This document shows, piece by piece, positions 16,439-26,472 of a stretch of DNA of 64,000 bases. The notes under the pieces were generated by a model. That model was not told the DNA's origin, ran no database searches, and worked only from the letters and a program-made list of their open reading frames with translations. The stretch's first letter is position 1, and every line of letters starts with the position of its first letter. This DNA comes from Pontibacter kalidii. Lineage in GTDB: Bacteria > Bacteroidota > Bacteroidia > Cytophagales > Hymenobacteraceae. The DNA is taken from positions 2,482,501-2,546,500 of the forward strand of contig NZ_CP111079.1 of assembly GCF_026278245.1 (NCBI RefSeq), read 5' to 3'. The position numbers were made by a program, and so were the translations under genes.

Positions 16439-19203
16439 TAGCGTACGATCTCTACCCAGCCTTTGTAGGTGGCGCGCGCCTTGGCCGGATCTAACGTATA
16501 GAACTCAATTTCTGCCTCGTAGTAGTAGGTGCCGTCGGTCAGGCGGTTGCCGTCGTTATCCACGCCTGGCCAGTTAATGTAGCGCCCCTCCCCTTCGGTA
16601 ACATTACCGCTATCATACACCTGCACGCCCCAACGGTTAAATACTTTAAACCGCATGCTCCTGATAAAGGCCTTTACCTTAGGCCGGAACACATCGTTTA
16701 GGTTGTCGCCGTTCGGCGTGATAATATTGGGCAGTATAAGCGAGATACAGTTATCGTTGCATACTTCGTTACTGAACGCGCTTTCGCGGCCATCCGCATC
16801 GGTGGCCGTCACCACGTAGCATCCCGCGTAGGATTGCAGCCCGCTGTGCGTATACGTAGTTTCGGTCGTGGTATCGAGGCGGGTATACTCAGCATCCAGC
16901 GCTGGTTTAAAGTACACGGTGTAGTAGGCAATATCTTCGGTACAGTCCGGAGAGGTATCCGGCACCCAGTTCAGCACGTTCTCGTATGGCGGCTCGGTCG
17001 GGTTCTGGGCAAACAGGTTGCAGTCGAGCTGCACGATACTTAACTCCGGCGGACAAATGAGCTTCGGAAGCGTTATGCATACTTCCTGGCTGTTGTTCAG
17101 CAGCGGCTCGGGCAGCCCTTCTATCTGGTAGGTGCCCGCCGTTTGCACGTAGTAGCAGTACTCCTGCCCCCGCACCAACTCCTCGCCGTTAAACGTTCCG
17201 GCATCGGTATACGTGCCGCTGGTAGCTGTAGCCGACACGCTATCGATCAGGATATACTGCCCCTCCTGCGTGCGTCTGTAGACATAATGTTGCAGCACCT
17301 CGTTTTTCCAGGGCACATCATAGGTCCAGGTAAGGCCGATCTCTTTCACATCGCCCTCTGCCGGTGCCGCCTCCAGGTATACGCTGGAAGCCTCGGTGCT
17401 ATCGCGTAACACAGTCGGCTGGCCTCCCGGCTGCGGAGTCTGGTAGAACTCGAGGCGGTAACGATAGGCATTCTCCACTGTGTTCAGGCCCCTGTCCACA
17501 AAAGTAGTGTCAGCCATGTTTCGGGTGCGCTTCACCTCGGTAAAACCAGCCCCGGCCTCCATACCTACTTTGCGGTACAGCCTGTACTCCAGCGGCGGGG
17601 TCAGTTTTTCCACTTCTATCGGCTGAGACCATTTCACAGTAATCTGTCCGCTGGTCTGGTCGGTCTGGTCTACGGTTACGTTCGTTAAGTAGGGGATGTC
17701 CTGGTCTATCACCACACAGGTTTCCAGGGAGGCAAGGCTCTCACCACGCGGCTGCGCAGGGAAGGTGGCGTAAATGATGTAGCAGTACTCCACACCGGCC
17801 TTCAGATTAGGGTCATTGTCGAAGAAGGTCACCTCTCCGGCCGCTACCTCCCCTATCAGCACGTAGCCCGTGGAGGCAGGTACGCCGGTCTGGCACTCCT
17901 CCGGCACAAAGTTGCTCGGCCCCTCGCGGCGGTAAATCCGTATCTTCTCTGCGTTCTGGCAGATGTAGGGATCCCAGGTCAGGGTCACGTTTCTGTCCGC
18001 GCTGGTGGCATCGAGGTTCTGCGGCGGCGGCCCGATCACCCTGATGTTCCAGGGCTGCAGGTCCGCCAGCCGGTCATCGCCATTTGGCCGCACGTCCTCG
18101 GCACGGAAGATAACCTGGTACGGGGCCTGGCGCACGTCCTCGCAGGTGGTGTTCCAGACAAACACACCTGTGGCTGCGCCCGGGTTGTTGGTTCTTTGCT
18201 CAAAGGTGGCCGGCGGCACAATACCGCTACCCGCCACGGTCAGGTTGATCAGGTCCCCGTCAGGGTCCGTGGCCTTCACTATGCCGCGCAGGGTGGTGCC
18301 GGCTACCACGCAGGTATCCTTCGGCTCCAGCACCGGTGGCCGGTTCTCGTTCTCCTCCACATTAATGCGCATGTCGCGCACTACCTCTCCTATTTTCACG
18401 GCCCCACCGTTGGGGCCGCGCCGCCACTCCTCCACCACAAAGGCAATATTATACCTGCCAGCCAGGCAGGGGGCATCCCAAGTGAGTTGGCCGGTAACAG
18501 GGTCAAGCCTGAAGAAGGCGGGGCCGCTGTCATCGGAAGTACGGCAGTTAGCCACCTGGTCCGGGTGGCGGTAGCCAGGCACCACGGCAATCTCCCCGCT
18601 GGGCTGCTCATAGCGCGGGGCAATCAGCCTAAAGGAAAGGCTGTCACCGTCGGCATCGTAGGCGCCCGGGTTGTGCACAAACCTGCGGAACATGGCTGCA
18701 TCGTCGATCGGCGCAACCGTCAGTACGGGGGTAGAGTTAAAGCCGCGCAGGGCATTTATATCGATGGTGGTGGAGATAAAGAAGGACCGCTGGTCAGAGG
18801 GCGGGGCCATGTTCAGGATGTTATTATCCCTGTTCTGCCCGATCCAGTAAGTAGTGTAGGTACCGTCTGTAGGGTACGTAAACTCCCACTCGAACACCTC
18901 TTTGTCGGTCTCGGCATTGATTGGGGTTACAGACTTACGCGGTACGACAAGCGTGGTATTGCCAGATCCTGTGTAAATCGTCACCTCCGGGTCCTCAGCC
19001 TGCGAGAAATGGTTGGTGTAGATGATCATGGTGAAGAAAAAGCGGCGGGGGTTAGGGTTCGGCGTAGTGTCCCGCTTGGCCGTAATGTCCCCTGCTCTAA
19101 TATGAGTAGCCTGCACCTCCGAGGAAGTACCCAACAGCAACAAAATCAACACCCACAACAGACTACCATGCAGCAGATACTTGAGGCGTACAAGGTTAAG
19201 CAT
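16438..19203 (-). CDS. Large secreted protein with fibronectin-like domains and T9SS type B (CHU_C) domain
   Basis: A 921-residue exported protein. Residues 1-32 form a signal peptide ending in VQA before THIRAGDIT. A cadherin/PKD-like region follows (GAYDADGDSLSF, KATDPDGDLINL), then several fibronectin type III-like repeats (NVTLTWDPYIC, ITVKWSQPIE, EIGLTWTYDV). The last 90 residues carry the gliding-motility-associated C-terminal domain, with NIITPNGDNLNDVF, FNRWGVQVYD and LTDGTYYYE, the type B signal for the type IX secretion system. It is predicted to reach the cell surface and act in adhesion or motility. It overlaps the DCC gene. Confidence 0.9.
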   Translation of the reverse strand: MLNLVRLKYLLHGSLLWVLILLLLGTSSEVQATHIRAGDITAKRDTTPNPNPRRFFFTMIIYTNHFSQAEDPEVTIYTGSGNTTLVVPRKSVTPINAETDKEVFEWEFTYPTDGTYTTYWIGQNRDNNILNMAPPSDQRSFFISTTIDINALRGFNSTPVLTVAPIDDAAMFRRFVHNPGAYDADGDSLSFRLIAPRYEQPSGEIAVVPGYRHPDQVANCRTSDDSGPAFFRLDPVTGQLTWDAPCLAGRYNIAFVVEEWRRGPNGGAVKIGEVVRDMRINVEENENRPPVLEPKDTCVVAGTTLRGIVKATDPDGDLINLTVAGSGIVPPATFEQRTNNPGAATGVFVWNTTCEDVRQAPYQVIFRAEDVRPNGDDRLADLQPWNIRVIGPPPQNLDATSADRNVTLTWDPYICQNAEKIRIYRREGPSNFVPEECQTGVPASTGYVLIGEVAAGEVTFFDNDPNLKAGVEYCYIIYATFPAQPRGESLASLETCVVIDQDIPYLTNVTVDQTDQTSGQITVKWSQPIEVEKLTPPLEYRLYRKVGMEAGAGFTEVKRTRNMADTTFVDRGLNTVENAYRYRLEFYQTPQPGGQPTVLRDSTEASSVYLEAAPAEGDVKEIGLTWTYDVPWKNEVLQHYVYRRTQEGQYILIDSVSATATSGTYTDAGTFNGEELVRGQEYCYYVQTAGTYQIEGLPEPLLNNSQEVCITLPKLICPPELSIVQLDCNLFAQNPTEPPYENVLNWVPDTSPDCTEDIAYYTVYFKPALDAEYTRLDTTTETTYTHSGLQSYAGCYVVTATDADGRESAFSNEVCNDNCISLILPNIITPNGDNLNDVFRPKVKAFIRSMRFKVFNRWGVQVYDSGNVTEGEGRYINWPGVDNDGNRLTDGTYYYEAEIEFYTLDPAKARATYKGWVEIVR

Positions 19204-19354
19204 AGATTAATTGGGTTAGGCAGTAAATATAGTATAATCTTAAACTAACTTTATACTAAAATGTTGTCTTTATAGAACAGTTGAGGGGGAAAAAGGTGTA
19301 GATTATAGCAGTTACGGATATCAATTTAGATTGATTCAAAATATGATATCAAAA

Positions 19355-19385
19355 TTGTTTTCTATGTGCCCCCAATGTACCTTTG
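19355..19385 (+). promoter_or_regulatory. Promoter of the sdh operon
   Basis: TTG at 19355-19357, a 20-bp spacer, then TACCTTTG at 19378-19385 match the Bacteroidota housekeeping promoter (TTG at -33, TAnnTTTG at -7). It lies about 50 bp before the sdhC start. Confidence 0.75.
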
Positions 19386-19433
19386 GGCGGTAAAAACTCA
19401 CGCTTATTTCACTTTTAACCTATATAAACACAG

Positions 19434-20114
19434 ATGAATTGGTTTACTAAAACGTTTTCCAGTACAGTCGGGCGAAAGATTATCATGGCTGTTACGGGCC
19501 TGTTCCTTTGCTCCTTCCTGGTGGTGCACCTGATCGGCAACCTGCAGTTGTTCCGTAACGACGGGGGCGAGGCTTTCAATATCTACTCTCACTTCATGGC
19601 GAGCAACCCTATTATCCGCTTCATGGAGATCATCCTTGTCCTGGGCTTCCTGTTCCATATTTATGATGCCCTTGTGCTGACACGCCGCAACAAGGCCGCC
19701 CGCCCTGTGGACTATGTAAATAATCACCCGGAGGAGAACAGCACCTGGTCATCACGTAACATGGGGCTGCTGGGTACCATCATCCTGGTGTTCCTGATTA
19801 TTCACCTCTGGAACTTCTTCGTGCCGGCCCGCTTCGGTGGCCTGGATGGGGTGGTAATTGAGGACGTGGAGTACGACAACCTGTACCTCAGAGTAGTGGA
19901 ATCCTTTCAGATCTGGTGGTATGTGGCCATCTATGTGATCTCGATGATAGCCCTGGCTTATCACCTGATCCATGGTTTCCAGAGCGCTTTCCAGACACTG
20001 GGCCTGGACCACAAGAAATACACTCCGTTCATCCAGAAGTTCGGCGTGGCCTTCTCTATCCTCGTGTGCCTTGGCTTCGCCATTATTCCGCTGTACTTCT
20101 TCTTCCTTGTGTAA
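19434..20114 (+). CDS. sdhC: Succinate dehydrogenase cytochrome b subunit
   Basis: Membrane anchor of complex II, carrying heme b and passing electrons to menaquinone. At 226 residues it is the single fused type with five helices, as in Bacillus and Wolinella, not the SdhC/SdhD pair. Helices are seen at about residues 14-35, 60-80, 107-128, 155-178 and 200-224. Candidate heme-ligand His residues lie in helix contexts: VVHLIGN, FHIYDA, IIHLWN and YHLIHGF. First gene of sdhCAB, 22 bp before sdhA, behind a consensus promoter. Confidence 0.95.
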   Translation: MNWFTKTFSSTVGRKIIMAVTGLFLCSFLVVHLIGNLQLFRNDGGEAFNIYSHFMASNPIIRFMEIILVLGFLFHIYDALVLTRRNKAARPVDYVNNHPEENSTWSSRNMGLLGTIILVFLIIHLWNFFVPARFGGLDGVVIEDVEYDNLYLRVVESFQIWWYVAIYVISMIALAYHLIHGFQSAFQTLGLDHKKYTPFIQKFGVAFSILVCLGFAIIPLYFFFLV

Positions 20115-20136
20115 TTAAAAGCTATACATAGTTGCT

Positions 20137-22071
20137 ATGATATTAGATTCAAGAATCCCGGAAGGCCCTTTAGCCGAAAAGTGGGACAAGCATAAATTCG
20201 ATGTGAAGCTGGTTAACCCAGCCAACAAGCGTAAATACGATATTATTGTGGTGGGTACGGGCCTTGCCGGTGCCTCTGCAGCCGCTACCTTCGGAGAACT
20301 GGGCTACAACGTGAAAGCGTTCTGCTTCCAGGACTCTCCCCGCCGTGCCCACTCTATCGCGGCACAGGGCGGTATCAACGCCGCCAAGAACTATCAGAAC
20401 GATGGCGACTCTGTTTTCCGCCTTTTCTATGATACCATCAAAGGAGGCGACTACCGTGCCCGCGAGGCAAACGTGTACCGCCTGGCGCAGGTATCCGTTA
20501 ACATCATCGACCAGTGCGTGGCGCAGGGTGTTCCCTTCGCCCGTGACTACGGCGGGCTGCTGGCCAACCGCTCGTTCGGTGGCGCGCAGGTATCGCGGAC
20601 CTTCTACGCCCGTGGCCAAACCGGCCAGCAGCTGCTGCTGGGCGCTTACTCGGCCCTGAACCGCCAGATCGCCTACGGCAAAGTAAAAATGTACCCCCGC
20701 ACCGAGATGCTGGACCTGGTGCTGGTAGACGGCAAAGCGCGCGGTATTGTGGTGCGTAACCTGATCACCGGCAAGATCGAGTCGCACAGTGCCCACGCTG
20801 TGGTGTTGGCAACAGGTGGCTACGGCAACGTGTTCTTCCTCTCAACCAACGCCATGGGCTCAAACGCCACGGCTGCATGGAGAGCGTACAAAAAAGGAGC
20901 TCTGTTCGCCAACCCTTGCTATACTCAGATTCACCCTACCTGTATCCCGGTTTCCGGCACATACCAGTCCAAACTGACACTGATGTCGGAGTCGCTGCGA
21001 AACGATGGGCGTGTGTGGGTACCTAAGACAGTAGAAACGGCGGAAAGGCTGAGAAGAGGCGAGATCACCGTAAATGACATTGCCGAGCAGGACCGTGATT
21101 ACTACCTGGAGCGCAAGTACCCTGCCTTTGGTAACCTGGTGCCGCGCGACGTGGCCTCCCGCAACGCCAAACTGGTTTGCGACGAAGGACGTGGTGTAGG
21201 AGCTTCCGGCCTGGCTGTATACCTTGACTTTGCCGATGCCATCAAACGCGAAGGGCAGCCAGCTATCGCCGCTAAGTATGGTAACCTCTTCGAGATGTAT
21301 GCCAAGATCACGGACGAGAACCCGTACGAAAGGCCAATGCGCATTTACCCGGCTGTACACTATACCATGGGTGGCCTTTGGGTAGATTACAACCTGATGA
21401 CCAACGTTCCGGGCTTGTATGCCGCCGGAGAAGCAAACTTCTCTGATCACGGCGCTAACCGCCTCGGCGCCTCCGCGCTGATGCAAGGCCTGGCTGACGG
21501 ATACTTCGTCCTGCCTTACACCATAGGTGATTACCTGGCTAAAATGCCTTACGATAAAGTACCGGTGGATCACCCTGCATTCCAGGAGGCTGAGCGAAAC
21601 GTGATGGACATCAACAACAGGCTGCTTTCTATCAACGGCAAACGCACGGTGGATGATTTCCACAAACAGCTTGGTCACATTATGTGGGAGTACTGCGGCA
21701 TGGCTCGTAATGCGGAAGGCCTGCGGTTTGCCAAGCAGGAGATCCGCAAGCTGCGCGACGAGTTCTGGCGCGATGTGAAAGTAGTGGGCGTAAACGAGGA
21801 GCTGAACATCACGCTGGAGAAAGCGAACCGTGTTGCGGACTTCCTGGAGCTGGGTGAGCTGATGGTGGATGATGCCCTCCACAGAGAGGAATCCTGCGGT
21901 GGCCACTTCCGTGAGGAATACCAGACACCGGAAAATGAGGCCCTACGCGACGACGAGAACTTTGCCTATGTAGCCGCCTGGGAATTCACCGGAGTCGATA
22001 ACGACGCCGTGCTCCATAAGGAAGACCTCAAGTTCGAGAACGTGAAGCTGACACAGCGCAGCTATAAGTAA
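20137..22071 (+). CDS. sdhA: Succinate dehydrogenase flavoprotein subunit
   Basis: Oxidises succinate to fumarate with covalently bound FAD. Seen: the dinucleotide fold [21 protein letters not shown] near residues 36-56, [14 protein letters not shown] with the His that carries FAD, the substrate-binding HPTCIPV region, and the C-terminal active-site segment [14 protein letters not shown] followed by [16 protein letters not shown]. At 644 residues it is close to the length of other bacteroidete and epsilonproteobacterial enzymes. Middle gene of sdhCAB; a 98-bp AT-rich repeat spacer separates it from sdhB. Confidence 0.97.
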   Translation: MILDSRIPEGPLAEKWDKHKFDVKLVNPANKRKYDIIVVGTGLAGASAAATFGELGYNVKAFCFQDSPRRAHSIAAQGGINAAKNYQNDGDSVFRLFYDTIKGGDYRAREANVYRLAQVSVNIIDQCVAQGVPFARDYGGLLANRSFGGAQVSRTFYARGQTGQQLLLGAYSALNRQIAYGKVKMYPRTEMLDLVLVDGKARGIVVRNLITGKIESHSAHAVVLATGGYGNVFFLSTNAMGSNATAAWRAYKKGALFANPCYTQIHPTCIPVSGTYQSKLTLMSESLRNDGRVWVPKTVETAERLRRGEITVNDIAEQDRDYYLERKYPAFGNLVPRDVASRNAKLVCDEGRGVGASGLAVYLDFADAIKREGQPAIAAKYGNLFEMYAKITDENPYERPMRIYPAVHYTMGGLWVDYNLMTNVPGLYAAGEANFSDHGANRLGASALMQGLADGYFVLPYTIGDYLAKMPYDKVPVDHPAFQEAERNVMDINNRLLSINGKRTVDDFHKQLGHIMWEYCGMARNAEGLRFAKQEIRKLRDEFWRDVKVVGVNEELNITLEKANRVADFLELGELMVDDALHREESCGGHFREEYQTPENEALRDDENFAYVAAWEFTGVDNDAVLHKEDLKFENVKLTQRSYK

Positions 22072-22165
22072 TGATTAATTAATGATTAAGAGGGAGTAAT
22101 GGTTCTGGGAACAGACGATTTAACCATTCTTAATGTGTGATTCTTAATTCATTCGTAATTAATAA
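22072..22165. repeat. AT-rich palindromic spacer between sdhA and sdhB
   Basis: Repeats of ATTAATGATTAAG and its partial complements (CTTAATGTGTGATTCTTAAT) bracket TAATGGTT / AACCATT arms, giving a foldable element. A similar AT-rich spacer lies between paaA and paaB (52060-52140). Confidence 0.55.
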
Positions 22166-22169
22166 AAAA

Positions 22170-22952
22170 ATGGCTGGAAGTAATCCAAATGCTAAACCAA
22201 TGGACCTTACGCTAAAGGTTTGGCGCCAAAAAGATAAAAATTCACCAGGCCAAATGGTGACTTACCCTATACAGGGAATCTCTCCGGATATGTCTTTCCT
22301 GGAGATGATGGACGTGCTGAACGAAGACCTGCTGCTTAAGGGAGAAGACCCGATCGCATTCGACCACGACTGCCGTGAAGGCATCTGCGGTATGTGCAGC
22401 CTCTTCATAAACGGACGCCCGCACGGGCCCGAGCGAGGTACTACAACCTGCCAGCTGCACATGCGCCACTTCAAGGACGGCGACACGATCACCATCGAGC
22501 CCTGGAGAGCGGCCGCTTTCCCGGTGCACAAAGACCTGGTGGTAGACCGCTCCGCGTTTGATCGCATACAGCAGGCCGGTGGTTATGTGTCTGTTAACAC
22601 AGGCGGCGTGCCAGACGCCAATGCCATCCCGATTCCGAAATCTATCGCGGATAAGGCCTTTGATGCAGCAACGTGTATTCAGTGCGGTGCCTGTGTAGCG
22701 GCCTGTAAGAACGCCTCTGCCATGCTGTTCGTGTCTGCCAAGGTATCTCAGCTAGCTATGCTGCCGCAAGGTAAGGCTGAGCGCAAAACTCGTGTAGAGA
22801 ACATGGTCGCGCAGATGGACATCGAAGGGTTCGGTTCTTGCACCAACACCGGTGCCTGTGCTGCCGAGTGTCCGGTGGGCATTTCCCTGGAGAACATCAA
22901 CATGCTGCGTAGCGAATTTATCTATGCCAAGGCGACTTCGGAAAACCTGTAG
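22170..22952 (+). CDS. sdhB: Succinate dehydrogenase iron-sulfur subunit
   Basis: Carries electrons from FAD to heme and quinone through three clusters, all with visible ligands: [2Fe-2S] by C68, C73, C76 and C94 ([10 protein letters not shown] and TTTC); [4Fe-4S] by C169, C172, C175 with C234; and [3Fe-4S] by C179, C224 and C230. The ATG at 22170 gives 260 residues beginning [10 protein letters not shown]; a GTG at 22137 would add a spacer-derived extension and is rejected. A strong terminator follows. Confidence 0.96.
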   Translation: MAGSNPNAKPMDLTLKVWRQKDKNSPGQMVTYPIQGISPDMSFLEMMDVLNEDLLLKGEDPIAFDHDCREGICGMCSLFINGRPHGPERGTTTCQLHMRHFKDGDTITIEPWRAAAFPVHKDLVVDRSAFDRIQQAGGYVSVNTGGVPDANAIPIPKSIADKAFDAATCIQCGACVAACKNASAMLFVSAKVSQLAMLPQGKAERKTRVENMVAQMDIEGFGSCTNTGACAAECPVGISLENINMLRSEFIYAKATSENL

Positions 22953-22972
22953 TTGAGGCAATAATAAAGTAT

Positions 22973-23008
22973 AGAAAAGGCGAGGCAGCTACTGTTCTCG
23001 CCTTTTCT
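22973..23008 (+). terminator. Intrinsic terminator of the sdh operon
   Basis: Perfect 12-bp arms AGAAAAGGCGAG / CTCGCCTTTTCT, 20 bp after sdhB, preceded by AAAGTATA. Confidence 0.85.
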
Positions 23009-23133
23009 GCTTTTATTAGTTCGGAGATTATCATACTTTAGAAGCTTTCCATAAGTATAACTGCAACACGTCAAAACCTACAGCGGTCAGGCAGGTTACG
23101 TATAAAACCCGCATCTGCAACAAAACACAACGT

Positions 23134-23658
23134 ATGATTACACTGATATCAGGCACGAACAGGCCTCTATCCAACTCCAGAGCCATTGTGGACCTTTATG
23201 CCAGTAAGCTGGCACAGCGTGGGGTAGCATACCAGATACTAGACCTGGCAGACCTGCCGGCAGACTTTACTTCGTCGGCCCTTTACGACAACACCGGCAA
23301 GAACGAGGCTTTCAACAAGCTTTCTTCTATGATCGCTGCATCGGATAAGTTCGTGTTTGTGGTGCCAGAGTATAATTCCTCCTTCCCTGGTGTGCTCAAA
23401 GCCTTTATCGACGGGCTGGTTTATCCCAATACTTTCAGAGATAAAAAAGGAGCCCTTATCGGCCTCTCCTCTGGTATGCAGGGCAGCGGCCTTGCCCTTA
23501 GCCACCTTTCTGACGTTCTCAATTACCTGGGCTTGCACGTGATGGCCATGCGCCTGAAACTAGCCCATATTGAAAAGAACTTTGATGGGAAGCAGATAAC
23601 CAACAAATTTTACCAGGAACTGCTGGAGCAGCATGTAGAGCAGTTTCTAAAATTCTGA
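23134..23658 (+). CDS. NADPH-dependent FMN reductase-like flavoprotein
   Basis: A flavodoxin-fold oxidoreductase of 174 residues. Seen: the FMN phosphate loop SGTNRPLSNSRAI at residues 6-18, the VVPEYNSSFPGVLKAFID segment that contacts the isoalloxazine ring, and GLSSGMQGSGLALSHL. Such enzymes use NAD(P)H to reduce FMN, quinones or azo dyes; the actual substrate is not evident. Monocistronic, between the sdh terminator and a large repeat block. Confidence 0.88.
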   Translation: MITLISGTNRPLSNSRAIVDLYASKLAQRGVAYQILDLADLPADFTSSALYDNTGKNEAFNKLSSMIAASDKFVFVVPEYNSSFPGVLKAFIDGLVYPNTFRDKKGALIGLSSGMQGSGLALSHLSDVLNYLGLHVMAMRLKLAHIEKNFDGKQITNKFYQELLEQHVEQFLKF

Positions 23659-24820
23659 CGGTGTATAAGTATAAATCCCAAGTTACGATTAACTTATACT
23701 TGTGACATCGCTAAAGCCGAGGCTATCGAATCTAATTCCAGTCTCTGCCTCTGCAGGAGATTACATTCCCCCGCCCCTCCCCTTTTATCGAGGGCCCACT
23801 CACAATACAGGGGAGGGAACTCGGTCCCTGTTGTATAGCAGCGGCTATCGAACTGAAACCTAGTCTTTGGGTTGAGCGCCTTGTGAGATTCCGGTGCCCT
23901 GCAAGGGCATTGCGACGAAGGAGCAAAAGAAGGGAACACATCGCGATGCTCTTATCAGGGGCCCCTACCCCCAGGACGAGCCCTCTCGGGCTGGAGAGCG
24001 CCACAGCTGGCAATGCAACGGTAGGCTTATGGGAACTACAGGATCAGCGGTAGCTAAGAAGTATAGCTTGTGTCAAAAAGCATAAAGCAGCGGCTCAGCG
24101 AAGTATAGCCAAAGTATGAATCAGCAAGTATAAAAGTATGGCTCTGTGAGCCAGTCGGATTGAAAACCCAATGAATAAAAGGACACGGGCTGCAAGCCCG
24201 CGCCAGCGGAGACGCTTGCCCCAGGAAAAGTATGAAAGTATAGCTCAAGTATAAGTATGGCTTTTCAAGCCAGTCAGGTTGCAAACCCGACGCCATAGTA
24301 GGATACAAGTCTGAAGACTTGCACCATGAAAAAGGCACGTATAAAAGGACGGCTCAAGTATAAAGTATAGCAGAAGTATAAAATCCTGCTCATCCCCTCA
24401 TCCTGAAAATTCTGATGCAGACAAGTATAAAGTATAGCCAAAGTATGAAAGCTCGCGCCAGATGAAGAGGTCTGGGAGGTGCCAAGTATAAGTCTATGCT
24501 TCCACAAACATCCCAACTTAGATTATAAAACTTGAGTTGCGATTAACCCACCCCTGCCCCTCCGAGGAGGGGAATTTTGCAAAAGAGCAGGTGATTCACC
24601 TCCTCTAGGTAGGGCCGTTCCATTCTCTCTTTTTTGTCATCCTGCAAGGATCTTGTGGGCCAGTAGCAATGGCCTAATCTCTCTTCTACCAAGTTTCTTA
24701 ACAGAATGACAGTAATTTTTGAGCCTATATTGTTAGGATGAAAGTATCCTGCTCCTCTGAGGGGTTAGGGGTGTACACCTGCACTGCATTCCTTAATCCC
24801 AACTTAGATTTTAAAGTATA
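23659..24820. repeat. Gene-free repeat block B
   Basis: About 1.2 kb without a credible gene. From left: a CCCAAGTTACGATT motif; a GC-rich unit at about 23835-24004 that is the reverse complement of 6782-6955; REP-like palindromes at 24186-24200 (CGGGCTGCAAGCCCG) and 24306-24321 (CAAGTCTGAAGACTTG) with variant copies around 24150 and 24270; dense AAGTATA/AAGTATGG linkers (24220-24490); and an interrupted copy of the long CCCCTCC palindrome at 24525-24785 with a nested 77-bp inverted-repeat unit. Confidence 0.8.
24635..24711. repeat. Nested MITE-like unit with TGTCATYCTG ends
   Basis: TGTCATCCTG at the left and CAGAATGACA at the right form 10-bp terminal inverted repeats with one mismatch. 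The unit separates the two halves of a long palindromic repeat that is uninterrupted at 60.8 kb. Confidence 0.55.
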
Positions 24821-24855
24821 AAAAAGGGCTGCAGTAAAAACTGCAGCCCTTTTTT
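24821..24855 (-). terminator. Intrinsic terminator after ftsZ
   Basis: Arms AAAAAGGGCTGCAG / CTGCAGCCCTTTTT with a 6-nt loop; the flanking AAAGTATA and TATACTTT extend the pairing outward. It ends the dcw cluster. Confidence 0.88.
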
Positions 24856-24877
24856 TATACTTTAAGACCAGGATAAC

Positions 24878-26434
24878 TTAGTCCACGTTATCGTGCAGGA
24901 AACGGTTATCGCCCAGAATCTCGTTATCGTCGTTCAGGTTGAAGCGGGAGATGTTACGCTCGGAAGAATGTGCCACTCTGTCGAGGGCCACATTGCGGCG
25001 CAGGTAAGCAGGCACTTCCAGCTTCTCTTTCATCGCCTCAGACGTAGTCTCAGAGCTCAGCATACGCAGGCGCTCACGACGCTCCTCGGCACGACGTTGC
25101 ATTAGCTCACGCTCTTCAGCCTGGCGCTGTGCTGCTTCGCTTTGCTCACGAGCCTGGCGTGCTTCCTCTTCGCGGTAGTTATTCTGAAAGCTGTCGCTTT
25201 GAGAATTACCATCCAGTTCGAAAACGATGCGCTGCGGCTGCTGCGGCTGCACGGGCTGCTCCGTACGACGAGGCGCATTACCATCGTAGTTGTTTGGTTG
25301 CTGGGCAGCGGGCTTTGGGGCAGCTACCGGAGCCGGTGCAACAGGCTTGGCAAACGTTGTGATCTCTGGTGCAATCTCTGGCTTGACAGGCTCAGCTACC
25401 TCAATTTTTTTTTGGCTATTCAGGTCAAATACTGTTTTCTTCGGCTCAATGATGCTCTCGGCATCAGCAGCGAAACCAGTAGCGATTACGGTAACGCGGA
25501 TGCTCTGGCCCAGCGAAGCATCAATACCGTGGCCGAAGATGACCTCAGCCTCCTGGCCTGCCTTGTCCTGGATATATTCAGTGATCTCCGTCAACTCATC
25601 CATTTCCAGCTCGGCCTGCTCACCGGACATAATGGAAAGCAGGATTCTCTGAGCCCCATGAATATCCGTGTTGTTCAGCAATGGAGAAGAAAGAGCCTCT
25701 TCGGCGGCGCGCAGGGCGCGACCCTCGCCCTCTGTTGTCGCAGAACCCATCACTGCAGCACCAGAGTCTTTCATTACAGTTTTAACGTCTTCAAAGTCAA
25801 CGTTCACCTCGGCCGTCACCGTGATGATTTCCGCAATAGACTTAGCGGCAGTCGTCAGCACGTTATCAGCTTTGGCGAAAGCCTCTCGGATAGTCAGGTT
25901 ACCGAACATCTCGCGCAGCTTATCATTGAGGATCACCAGGATCGTATCGCAGTTCTCACCAAGCTCCTTCACACCGTTCTCTGCGGCAGTCTTTTTCTTT
26001 CTGCCTTCGAAGGCAAACGGAGCTGTTACGATACCCACTGTCAGGATACCCAGTTCCTTAGCAACCCTAGCAATAACAGGAGCAGCACCCGTTCCGGTAC
26101 CCCCACCCATACCAGCAGTAATGAACACCATCTTGGTGTCGTTGCTAAGCATCTCACGTATTTCCTCCTTGCTCTCCAGGGCCGCCTGCTTCCCTTTTTC
26201 AGGGTTTGCACCGGCACCAAGGCCTTCAGTAAGGTTCTCACCGATCTGCAGCCTGTTTGGCACAGCAGCACTTTGCAGCGCCTGCGCATCCGTGTTACAG
26301 ATGATGAATTCCACGTCTTTAATGCCCTGGTTATACATGTGGTTCACGGCATTGCTACCACCGCCCCCGACGCCTATCACCTTGATGATGGACTTGCCGC
26401 CGGCCGGCAAGTCAAATGCATATGCTGATGTCAT
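24878..26434 (-). CDS. ftsZ: Cell division GTPase FtsZ
   Basis: Tubulin homologue that polymerises into the Z ring. Seen: IGVGGGGSNAVNHM near residue 20, the GTP signature GGGTGTG (110-116), the T7 loop NVDFEDVK, and a GHGIDASLG segment. Residues 340-480 form a long Pro/Gln/Arg-rich linker with a charged coiled-coil-like stretch (REEEARQAREQSEAAQR), and the conserved C-terminal peptide ends NRFLHDNVD. At 518 residues it is longer than E. coli FtsZ (383) because of the linker, as is usual in this phylum. Last gene of the dcw cluster, 38 bp after ftsA. Confidence 0.98.
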   Translation of the reverse strand: MTSAYAFDLPAGGKSIIKVIGVGGGGSNAVNHMYNQGIKDVEFIICNTDAQALQSAAVPNRLQIGENLTEGLGAGANPEKGKQAALESKEEIREMLSNDTKMVFITAGMGGGTGTGAAPVIARVAKELGILTVGIVTAPFAFEGRKKKTAAENGVKELGENCDTILVILNDKLREMFGNLTIREAFAKADNVLTTAAKSIAEIITVTAEVNVDFEDVKTVMKDSGAAVMGSATTEGEGRALRAAEEALSSPLLNNTDIHGAQRILLSIMSGEQAELEMDELTEITEYIQDKAGQEAEVIFGHGIDASLGQSIRVTVIATGFAADAESIIEPKKTVFDLNSQKKIEVAEPVKPEIAPEITTFAKPVAPAPVAAPKPAAQQPNNYDGNAPRRTEQPVQPQQPQRIVFELDGNSQSDSFQNNYREEEARQAREQSEAAQRQAEERELMQRRAEERRERLRMLSSETTSEAMKEKLEVPAYLRRNVALDRVAHSSERNISRFNLNDDNEILGDNRFLHDNVD

Positions 26435-26472
26435 ACTAATTTCTCCTGCTTATTATGGGTTGATAAGTTTTT

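Noticed and set aside
25142..26428. 428-codon open frame opposite ftsZ
   Set aside because: Antisense of a highly conserved gene with strong codon bias; the peptide is not protein-like.
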